Positions 6,818 to 11,847 of a stretch of DNA of 11,847 nucleotides are shown here, one piece after another. The stretch is from contig JAKBCB010000067.1 in the NCBI GenBank assembly GCA_021808185.1, positions 1 to 11,847 of the forward strand, read 5' to 3'. Numbering within the stretch: position 1 is the first letter of the stretch; every line of letters starts with the position of its first letter. The notes below the pieces were generated by a model, which was not told where the DNA came from, made no database searches, and worked only from the letters and a program-made list of their open reading frames with translations. Origin of the DNA: Pseudomonadota bacterium. GTDB taxonomy: Bacteria > Pseudomonadota > Alphaproteobacteria > Acetobacterales > Acetobacteraceae. Position numbers and translations under genes: made by a program.

Positions 6818-7717
6818 TCACGCGCGGAACTCCAGCGTGACCCCGAACGCCTCGGTGGCCGGCACCAGCACGCGGTCGGGTTCGCGCGCCACGCCCGCGA
6901 TGCCACCGGCTGCCAACGCCGCCGCGGTGCGGCCGAGATCGGCGGTGCGCAGCACCAGCGCCGCCATCGCCTCCGCCCGCCCGCCCTGGGCCGGCGCCGC
7001 CGCGCCGAAGCGCCGCGCCACCTCGTCCGGCGAGACGATGTCGAGCCGGGTGAGCCCCATGCCGAGGCGCAGCCCACCCGCGATCGGTACCACCGCCTCC
7101 GCGCCGAACAGCGAGCGCAGGAGTGCGCCCGGCGTCTCCGGCCGCGCCGCCGCGATGACGATGCCATCCACGCCGAGCACGCCGTTGGCATGGCGGCGCC
7201 ATGCATCGCGCCAGACCAGATCGCGCGTCAGGTGGTGGCAGAAATACAGCCGCCCGCTGGCCACCGCCTCTTTCGCCACGCGCACGGTGCGGAACGCGGC
7301 GTCCCGCGCGCCGCCGGGGAGTGCCACCGGGCGGGAGAACGCCAGCGGCGGCAGCACCGGCGCGCCGGCGGCGGCAAGCGTTGCGTGCAGCGCATCCGAG
7401 TCGTCGGTGCCGAAGACGACGGCGTTCAGGCCGGCGGGCCAATCCAACACATCGGTGCCGGGCGCGCCGCCCGGCGGCACGGCAATCAATTCCAGGTAGT
7501 CGGTGCCGAACATCGCCAAGTGGTTGATCGAACCAAGCGTATGCCGGCCAAGTGGCGTCAGGGTGAATCCGAGGCGGCGATACTGCTCCGCCGCCGCCGC
7601 CATATCATCCCGCACGTTGACGACGACATGGTCGAGCGTCGGCACCGGCAAGGCGGTGGTATCGGCGCCAGTCGTGATCCCGGCATGGCCGCCATGTTGC
7701 GGTAAGTTCACTTGCAA
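6818..7717 (-). CDS. Glyoxalase-like VOC family protein
   Basis: Member of the vicinal-oxygen-chelate superfamily, glyoxalase-like domain 3 type, 299 residues. The N-terminal half carries the usual signature: TLDHVVVNVRD (28-37), YRRLGFTLTPLGRH (46-59), NHLAMFGTDYLELIAV (65-80), then YFCHHLTRDLVW (158-169). Candidate metal ligands are H30, H66, E76 and H161 or H162. The C-terminal half (about 215-299) looks like a second, weaker VOC repeat ending GVTLEFRA. VOC proteins include glyoxalases, extradiol dioxygenases and resistance proteins, so the reaction cannot be stated. The start is uncertain: I chose TTG at 7715-7717 because GGGGA lies six bases upstream. A GTG two codons later (7709-7711) is the alternative, and the first ATG comes only after the conserved DHVVVN motif. 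Upstream on the same strand, after a structured gap, is another VOC gene. Confidence 0.78.
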   Translation of the reverse strand: MQVNLPQHGGHAGITTGADTTALPVPTLDHVVVNVRDDMAAAAEQYRRLGFTLTPLGRHTLGSINHLAMFGTDYLELIAVPPGGAPGTDVLDWPAGLNAVVFGTDDSDALHATLAAAGAPVLPPLAFSRPVALPGGARDAAFRTVRVAKEAVASGRLYFCHHLTRDLVWRDAWRRHANGVLGVDGIVIAAARPETPGALLRSLFGAEAVVPIAGGLRLGMGLTRLDIVSPDEVARRFGAAAPAQGGRAEAMAALVLRTADLGRTAAALAAGGIAGVAREPDRVLVPATEAFGVTLEFRA

Positions 7718-7723
7718 GCGGCT

Positions 7724-7728
7724 TCCCC
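7724..7728 (-). promoter_or_regulatory. Ribosome-binding site for the TTG start of the VOC gene
   Basis: The minus strand reads GGGGA, then six bases (AGCCGC), then TTG. The site supports the rare TTG start. Those six bases and the TTG belong to a 9-base inverted repeat with 7759-7767, so pairing could hide the start codon. Confidence 0.4.
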
Positions 7729-7739
7729 ATCACTATGTG

Positions 7740-7766
7740 AAAACACAAGCGGTTCTTTGCCGCTTG
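7740..7766 (-). terminator. Possible intrinsic terminator of the crotonase-VOC operon
   Basis: On the minus strand, CAAGCGG pairs with CCGCTTG (7 bp, 7-base loop), followed by TGTTTT at 7745-7740. It lies about 80 bases after the stop of the upstream VOC gene and before the next one. The stem is short, and one arm can pair instead with 7714-7722, so termination may be partial or conditional. Confidence 0.4.
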
Positions 7767-7833
7767 CTCGCCTCACGAGGCGTTCCCTTACCATAAACTC
7801 GGCGGCGCCCACCCGGACGCCGCCGTTTTCTTT
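7746..7833 (+). ncRNA. Candidate small RNA in the gap between two VOC genes
   Basis: Plus-strand structures follow one another: a 7-bp hairpin (7746-7752 with 7760-7766), a 5-bp hairpin (7769-7773 with 7778-7782), an unpaired A/C/T-rich stretch (7783-7799), and a strong intrinsic terminator (7800-7833). Upstream, TTGCAA (7712-7717) and TATGTG (7734-7739) are 16 bases apart and could be a promoter starting transcription near 7746. Both flanking genes lie on the minus strand, and the nearest upstream plus-strand gene ends 2 kb away at 5733. The terminator therefore needs another transcript to explain it. I know no RNA family that fits, and no small ORF is apparent (an ATG at 7735 is followed at once by TGA). 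The 7-bp hairpin also reads as a terminator on the other strand, so the RNA is a hypothesis. Confidence 0.35.
7800..7833 (+). terminator. Intrinsic terminator on the plus strand
   Basis: CGGCGGCG (7800-7807) and CGCCGCCG (7818-7825) form a perfect 8-bp G/C stem with a 10-base loop, followed directly by TTTTCTTT (7826-7833). The T-run lies only on the plus-strand exit side. No annotated plus-strand gene ends nearby, which is the main argument for a small RNA here. On the minus strand the same stem could still slow polymerase after the VOC gene. Confidence 0.65.
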
Positions 7834-7842
7834 GCCGTGTGC

Positions 7843-8736
7843 CTACCCGGGCGGCGCCGACCACGGCCAGGATTCGCGGCCCGGCGCGAAATGCCGGTTG
7901 GATTGCAGGGGGTTGCGGTTCACGAGCTGTCGGTTGAACAGAGGATGCCGCAGCGAGCGCACCTCGTGCTCCACCTCCACCAGCACCTCGCCGCTCTCCG
8001 TGTCCGGGATGGCCTGGAAGCGATACTGGTGCTGGTCGCTCTCCTCCGTCACCAGCGCCCGCGCCAGCAGGCGCTTATGCGGGCCGGAGAAATCGGCAAT
8101 CGAGATCTGGATGTGGTTGCCGTCGTACGGCGGCTGCGGCGCCTCGGTCTCGCGATACACCAGCACGGTGTGCAGCCCGGCCGTCACCACGGCGAATTTG
8201 CCTGCGGTGGTGTGGCCGACATGCGCGGCGGCGTGCAGCACCTCGCGATAGAACCGCGCGATGCCGCCGGCGCTGCCGATGGGGGCGGCGAACTCGACAT
8301 AGGCGATGCCGAGAGCCACCGGCCCGAATTGGTCGGCCGGCGCGTGCAGGCGGATGCGGTTGCCCCAAGGGCACGTCACGTCCACCGCGCCGTCGCGTTC
8401 GCTGGACGAAAACCGCGTGCCGGCGAGCAGCGGCCCGATCCGCGCCAGACGCTGACGCAGCGGCGCCAGGTCGGGGATGACGATACCGGTGACGCCGCGC
8501 ACCACCTGCGCCGGGCCGGTCGGCAGATGGAACTGCTGCGCGCCGACATTGATCCACATGTTGTCGGTGCTGGTCATCAGATACGGATCGCGCGTCAGCC
8601 CCAGCGCGCTGACATAGAACAGCGTCGCCAGTTGCTGGTCCGGCACGCGGACGTTCACATGGCCGAACTCGACGATATTGCCGACGTCTTCCGCCGCCCG
8701 GTCATACACCGGTGCCGCCGGTTGGTGCTGGTCCAT
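7843..8736 (-). CDS. Two-domain VOC family (dioxygenase/glyoxalase-like) protein
   Basis: Vicinal-oxygen-chelate fold protein of 297 residues with two tandem VOC modules, the layout of extradiol dioxygenases. Module one runs from VEFGHVNVRVPD (22-33) through the WINVGAQQFHLP motif (61-72) to GNRIRL (125-130). Module two runs from IAYVEFAAP (144-152) and IARFYREVL (159-167) through GNHIQISIADF (206-216) to VEVEHEVRSLRHPLF (253-267). Candidate metal ligands are H26, H70, H208 and E256; these are read from position in the fold, not proven. The reaction and substrate are unknown. The ATG at 8734-8736 has an excellent GGGAGG five bases upstream. The start lies 18 bases after the stop of the crotonase gene on the same strand, so the two probably share a transcript and perhaps a CoA- or aromatic-acid-related pathway (inference). 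The tail after about 270 is polar and probably flexible. Confidence 0.75.
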   Translation of the reverse strand: MDQHQPAAPVYDRAAEDVGNIVEFGHVNVRVPDQQLATLFYVSALGLTRDPYLMTSTDNMWINVGAQQFHLPTGPAQVVRGVTGIVIPDLAPLRQRLARIGPLLAGTRFSSSERDGAVDVTCPWGNRIRLHAPADQFGPVALGIAYVEFAAPIGSAGGIARFYREVLHAAAHVGHTTAGKFAVVTAGLHTVLVYRETEAPQPPYDGNHIQISIADFSGPHKRLLARALVTEESDQHQYRFQAIPDTESGEVLVEVEHEVRSLRHPLFNRQLVNRNPLQSNRHFAPGRESWPWSAPPG

Positions 8737-8754
8737 GTCCGCCTCCCGTTGCTG

Positions 8755-9552
8755 TCAGCTATCGGTCCAGGTGGGCGGACGCTTGGCCAGGAAGGCGTCG
8801 ATCCCCTCGCCCGCGTCGCGCGCCATCATGTTGCGGGTCATCGCTTCGGCCGCGAAGGCATAGGCCGCATCGAGTTCCATGTCCGCCTGCCGGTGGAAGG
8901 CTTCCTTGCCGATCGCGAGCGTCAGCGCGCTTTTGCCCGCGATCTGCGCGGCGAGTGCCGCGACCGCGCCATCGAGATCGTCCGGCGGCACCACGCGGTT
9001 GATAAGGCCGATGTCCTTCGCGCGCGCCGCGTCGATCATGTCGCCCGTCAGCAGCATTTCCATCGCCGCCTTCCGCCCGACATTGCGCGAAAGCGCCACC
9101 ATCGGCGTGGAACAAAACAGGCCGATATTGACGCCCGGCGTGGCAAAGCGCGCATCCGAGGCCGCCACGGCGAGGTCGCAACTGGCGACCAACTGGCAGC
9201 CGGCGGCGGTGGCGATGCCGTGCACCCGCGCGATCACCGGTTTCGGCAGGCGCACGATGCGCGTCATCAGCGCCGAGCATTGCGCGAACAACGCCTCCAC
9301 GCTGGCGCGGCCGGGGTTCGCGCGCATCTCGCGCAGGTCGTGCCCGGCGCAGAAGGCGGGGCCGGCGGCCCCTATCACCACGACGCGCACCGAGGGGTCG
9401 GTGGCAATCGCCTGGAGCGCCGCGTCCAGCGCCGCCATCAGGCCCACGGACAGCGCGTTGCGCGCCGCCGGGCGGTTGAGCGTGAGCCATGCCACGCCGG
9501 CTTCGTCGCGGCGCAGCAACGGCGGGGTTTCGGTCTGGGTCTGGATTGTCAT
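8755..9552 (-). CDS. Enoyl-CoA hydratase/isomerase (crotonase) family protein, ECHDC3-like
   Basis: Crotonase-fold protein of 265 residues, normal for the family, and expected to bind an acyl-CoA. LNRPAARNALS (25-35) is the conserved N-terminal motif. The oxyanion-hole elements are FCAGHDLREM (67-76) and TAAGCQLVASCDLAVA (115-130). The stretch FATPGVNIGLFCSTP (136-150) and the overall pattern resemble the ECHDC3 subgroup rather than true enoyl-CoA hydratase. The two catalytic glutamates of classical hydratase correspond here to Q120 and G140, so ordinary hydration of enoyl-CoA is doubtful; another acyl-CoA reaction or hydrolysis is possible. The frame is open upstream to 9597, but the ATG at 9550-9552 has GGAGG five bases before it and starts where the fold begins. 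It is followed after 18 bases by a VOC gene. Confidence 0.85.
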   Translation of the reverse strand: MTIQTQTETPPLLRRDEAGVAWLTLNRPAARNALSVGLMAALDAALQAIATDPSVRVVVIGAAGPAFCAGHDLREMRANPGRASVEALFAQCSALMTRIVRLPKPVIARVHGIATAAGCQLVASCDLAVAASDARFATPGVNIGLFCSTPMVALSRNVGRKAAMEMLLTGDMIDAARAKDIGLINRVVPPDDLDGAVAALAAQIAGKSALTLAIGKEAFHRQADMELDAAYAFAAEAMTRNMMARDAGEGIDAFLAKRPPTWTDS

Positions 9553-9683
9553 GGGCGCCTCCGCCGGCACAGTCCCTCTTTCCCGCCATCCTTCCAAGCC
9601 CCCTCCGACGACAGCAGCCCCGCGCTTGTGCCGGGCGCGGGCGGGCGCCTAGGGTCCGCCGAAACCGGGAGGGAGCGACGACG
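9553..9683. other. Divergent intergenic region crotonase / galM
   Basis: This 131-base gap between divergent genes holds GGAGG (minus strand, 9558-9562) for the crotonase gene and GGGAGGGAG (plus strand, 9667-9675) eight bases before the galM ATG. For the crotonase gene only a poor promoter match is visible on the minus strand (TTGGAA, 17 bases, GACTGT). No repeat or operator stands out. Confidence 0.45.
9626..9654 (+). promoter_or_regulatory. Candidate promoter of galM
   Basis: TTGTGC (9626-9631) and CTAGGG (9649-9654) are 17 bases apart. The -10 region GCCTAGGGT resembles the GCTA-type elements of alphaproteobacterial promoters. Transcription would begin near 9661 and give a leader of about 23 bases that contains the ribosome-binding site. 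Judged by eye. Confidence 0.4.
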
Positions 9684-10691
9684 ATGCAATCACGCCTGTT
9701 CGGACGGCTGCCGGATGGCACCGCGGTCCACGCCTTCGACCTCGGCGCCGCCAGCGGCTTGAGCGCCACGATCATCGCCTATGGCGGGCGCATCGTGACG
9801 CTGGATGTCCCGACCGCACGGGGCAAGCGCAACGTCAATCTCGGGTTCGAGACGATGGCGGGCTGGCTCGCGGACAAATCGCATCTCGGCGCGCTGACCG
9901 GGCGCTACGCCAACCGCATCGGCGGCGGGCGTTTCGTGCTCGACGGGCGCGAATACTCCCTGCCGCTGAACAACGGCACCAACACGCTGCATGGCGGGCC
10001 GGGCGGCTTCGCCTATCGCGTCTGGGACAGCGCGCCGGACGGCGAGGCGCTGCTGCTGCGCCTGACCAGCGCCGATGGCGACCAGGGCTTCCCCGGCAAG
10101 CTGGACGTGCAGGTGCGCTACAGCATCGAGGCCGACGGGCTGCGCATCGACTACACCGCGCGCACCGACGCGCCCACCGTGCTGAACCTGACCAACCACG
10201 CCTATTTCAACCTCGAAGGCGCGGGCCACGGCTCCATCCTCGATCATGTGCTGGAGATCCCGGCCGAGACCTATACCGCCACGGACAGCAATCTGATCCC
10301 GACCGGCGAACTGGCCCCCGTCGCGGGCACGCCGCTGGATTTCCGCGCGCCGCGCCGTATCGGCGAGGGGATCGGCGCCGACCACCCGGCGCTGAAGATC
10401 GGCGGCGGCTACGATCAGAATTTTGTTCTGGGCACCGCCCCGACGGCCGAACCGCGCTTCGCCGCGCGGGTGACGGGCGGCGGGCTGACGATGGAGGTGC
10501 TGACCACCGAGCCCGGCATCCAGCTTTACACCGGCAACTGGCTCGGCGCGCCCTACGCGCGGTACGGCGCGCTGTGCCTGGAAACCCAGCACTTCGCGGA
10601 CAGCCCGAACCGGCCGGAATTTCCCTCTGTCGTCCTGCGCCCGGGCGCGACTTTCAACTCCCGGACGATTTATCGGTTTGCGCCGGCCTGA
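9684..10691 (+). CDS. galM: Aldose 1-epimerase (galactose mutarotase)
   Basis: Cytoplasmic enzyme that interconverts alpha and beta anomers of galactose, glucose and related sugars, feeding the Leloir or other sugar pathways. The 335-residue length is typical. Family motifs run in order: GRYANRIGGGRF (73-84), LNNGTNTLHGG (95-105), LTNHAYFNLEG (169-179), GGGYDQNFVL (240-249), TTEPGIQLYTGN (274-285) and LETQHFADSPN (299-309). By comparison with Lactococcus GalM, the catalytic pair is H172 and E300, with H103, R77 and D244 as sugar-binding residues, and all are present. The frame extends upstream to 9489, but the ATG at 9684 has a strong GGGAGGGAG eight bases before it. No other sugar gene is adjacent, so the physiological sugar is open. 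Its last 38 bases overlap the convergent ccoS gene. Confidence 0.95.
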   Translation: MQSRLFGRLPDGTAVHAFDLGAASGLSATIIAYGGRIVTLDVPTARGKRNVNLGFETMAGWLADKSHLGALTGRYANRIGGGRFVLDGREYSLPLNNGTNTLHGGPGGFAYRVWDSAPDGEALLLRLTSADGDQGFPGKLDVQVRYSIEADGLRIDYTARTDAPTVLNLTNHAYFNLEGAGHGSILDHVLEIPAETYTATDSNLIPTGELAPVAGTPLDFRAPRRIGEGIGADHPALKIGGGYDQNFVLGTAPTAEPRFAARVTGGGLTMEVLTTEPGIQLYTGNWLGAPYARYGALCLETQHFADSPNRPEFPSVVLRPGATFNSRTIYRFAPA

Positions 10692-10839
10692 CCGGCGCCG
10701 GCGCGTCATCGAACAGGATACGGCTCGCCGCCCCCTCCATGTCGTCGTACTGCCCGCTGCGCAGCGACCACAGGAACACGGCGAGCCCGATCCCGCCCAT
10801 CACCAGACTGATCCCGATCAGATACAGGATCGAGGTCAT
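10654..10839 (-). CDS. ccoS: cbb3-type cytochrome oxidase assembly protein CcoS
   Basis: Small inner-membrane protein of 61 residues needed for maturation of cbb3 oxidase, where CcoS-type proteins are required for cofactors to enter the catalytic subunit CcoN. One transmembrane helix (about 4-25, ILYLIGISLVMGGIGLAVFL) is followed by the family hallmark WSLRSGQYDDMEGAASRIL (24-42) and FDD. The ATG at 10837-10839 overlaps the ccoI TGA as ATGA, indicating coupled translation, and ccoI followed by ccoS is the standard order of ccoGHIS/fixGHIS clusters. The variable C-terminal tail (about 46-61) is Pro/Ser-rich, and its codons lie over the end of galM. The gene is easily missed because its frame is open far upstream, within the ccoI region. 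Confidence 0.92.
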   Translation of the reverse strand: MTSILYLIGISLVMGGIGLAVFLWSLRSGQYDDMEGAASRILFDDAPAPVRPAQTDKSSGS

Positions 10840-11847
10840 CGCACCCCGCGCACCCGAAAGCTGTTGGCCATCACCAGCAGCGAGGAAGTCGACATCGCAA
10901 TCGCCGCGAGCAGCGGCGTGACCAGCCCCGCCATCGCCACCGGCAGCGTGATGGCATTGTAGGCAAAAGACAAAGCCAGATTCTGCCGCATCGCCGCGCG
11001 CGCCCGCCGCCCGACGCGCAGCACCGTCAGAGCCGGCGCCAGGCTGGCCCCCTGGAACACCACGTCTGCCACTGTCTGGCTGATGTCGGCGGCGGTGGAG
11101 GGCGAGAGCGAGACGCTGGCGGCGGCCAGACATGGCCCATCGTTCAGTCCGTCGCCCACCATCAGCACATGCCGCCCCGCCGCGCGCAGTTGTTCCACCA
11201 GCGCGACCTTGTCGGCCGGGCGGCATTCCGCCTGCCAATCGACGATCCCGAGCGTCCCGGCCACGCGCGCCACGGCCTCGCGCCGGTCGCCGGAGGCGAG
11301 ATGCACGGCAAGCCCCATGCCGCGCAGCGCAGCCACCGTCTCGGCGGCGTCCGCGCGCAGGCGCTCGGCGAAGCCGAAGCGCACCGGCGCCGCCCCTGGC
11401 GCTGCGAGCCACAATTCCGGCCCCTCGACCGCCGGCGCCGCCGGATCGCCGGCGAAGGCGCGGCGGCCGAGCCGCACCTCGCCCGCAGCGGTCGCGAGCG
11501 ACAAGCCCTCGCCGGGATCCTCGCGCACGCCCTCGGCCGCCGGCACCGCGCCCGCCGCCGCGAGCAGGGCGCGGGAGAACGGATGCCGGCTGGCGGCGGC
11601 GAGCGTCGCGGCAAGGTGCAGCGCCTCCGCCCCGGGCGAGGCGACCAGCGCCGGCATCGGTTCGGTCAGCGTGCCGGTCTTGTCGAACACCACGGTATCA
11701 ACCTCGGCCAGCCGCTCCAGCGCGGTCGCCGATTTCAGCAGGATACCGGCGCGGAACAGGAACGATGTCGCGATCACCTGCACCGCCGGCACCGCCAGCG
11801 CCAGCGCGCAGGGACAGGTGATGATGAGCACGGCAGCGGCCGTCAGC
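10836..11847 (-). CDS. ccoI: Copper-translocating P1B-type ATPase CcoI/FixI, 5' part missing
   Basis: Membrane ATPase that exports Cu+ across the inner membrane to supply the copper site of cbb3 oxidase. Only the C-terminal part lies in the window. The frame is open to the edge and starts inside the sixth helix, with the copper-binding CPC motif (11808-11816, ITCPCALALAVP). Further on are the phosphorylation motif DKTGTLTEP (D at 11682-11684), SRHPFSRALL, which is the nucleotide-binding SxHP signature of P1B pumps, and the hinge MVGDGLNDGP. The last two helices carry YN and MSTSSLLVMANS, the residues of Cu+-specific pumps. A VLIITCPCALALAVPAVQV-like core and the ccoS gene at its 3' end, overlapping by four bases, identify CcoI rather than CopA. 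The N-terminal metal-binding domain and the ccoG/ccoH genes should lie outside the window. Confidence 0.95.
   Translation of the reverse strand, partial: LTAAAVLIITCPCALALAVPAVQVIATSFLFRAGILLKSATALERLAEVDTVVFDKTGTLTEPMPALVASPGAEALHLAATLAAASRHPFSRALLAAAGAVPAAEGVREDPGEGLSLATAAGEVRLGRRAFAGDPAAPAVEGPELWLAAPGAAPVRFGFAERLRADAAETVAALRGMGLAVHLASGDRREAVARVAGTLGIVDWQAECRPADKVALVEQLRAAGRHVLMVGDGLNDGPCLAAASVSLSPSTAADISQTVADVVFQGASLAPALTVLRVGRRARAAMRQNLALSFAYNAITLPVAMAGLVTPLLAAIAMSTSSLLVMANSFRVRGVR

Noticed and set aside
7837..9762. Open frame of 641 codons on the plus strand over the VOC and crotonase genes
   Set aside because: It is antisense to two genes with clear family motifs and ribosome-binding sites. 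The product is low-complexity and unlike any family I know.
9489..10691. Upstream extension of galM to 400 residues
   Set aside because: The extra 65 residues run antisense into the crotonase gene and have no family match. The ATG at 9684 has a strong ribosome-binding site.
11132..11821. Plus-strand open frame of 229 codons over ccoI
   Set aside because: It is an Arg/Pro/Ala-rich shadow of the ccoI coding sequence with no motif.

Overview
The window is GC-rich and gene-dense, with the codon bias that leaves long open antisense frames. The gene content fits an alphaproteobacterium: a choline importer in X-then-W order, a ParE ending in DLDI, and a cbb3 oxidase copper/assembly pair. A member of the Rhodospirillales/Acetobacteraceae is my best guess, from overall style only. 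I see no mobile elements, CRISPR arrays, tRNAs or rRNAs, so this looks like ordinary chromosomal backbone.

Left part (1-1521, minus strand): a choline ABC importer. choX (periplasmic binding protein) is followed by choW (permease, cut by the window edge). The ATPase choV would be expected just outside. A perfect 15-bp hairpin lies between choX and choW and may set their expression ratio. Diverging from choX is parE (1695-3740, plus), topoisomerase IV subunit B. Fifty bases after it come a PotA-like ABC ATPase with a degraded signature motif (3791-4852) and a PotB-like permease (4849-5733). These two overlap by ATGA. No second permease or binding protein accompanies them.

Middle part (5734-9552, minus strand): a signal-peptide-bearing PpiC/parvulin prolyl isomerase whose stop codon abuts the permease stop. 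Next come a glyoxalase-like VOC protein, a second two-domain VOC protein, and a crotonase-fold protein of the ECHDC3 type that lacks both classical catalytic glutamates. The last two sit 18 bases apart and probably form an operon. The 125-base gap between the two VOC genes (7718-7842) is the most structured non-coding stretch here. It holds an intrinsic terminator pointing along the plus strand, where no gene is present, so a small RNA is plausible. It also has competing inverted repeats that reach into the start codon of the downstream VOC gene.

Right part (9684-11847): galM (aldose 1-epimerase, plus) converges on ccoS and ccoI (minus). These are the cbb3 oxidase assembly protein and the Cu+-exporting P1B ATPase, the tail of a probable ccoGHIS/fixGHIS cluster. 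ccoI and ccoS overlap by ATGA, and the ccoS 3' end overlaps the galM 3' end by 38 bases.

Most genes belong to well-known families. I did not find a clear novel multi-gene system. The best leads are the candidate RNA and switch at 7711-7833, the degenerate ABC ATPase with its incomplete transporter, and the atypical crotonase/VOC pair.
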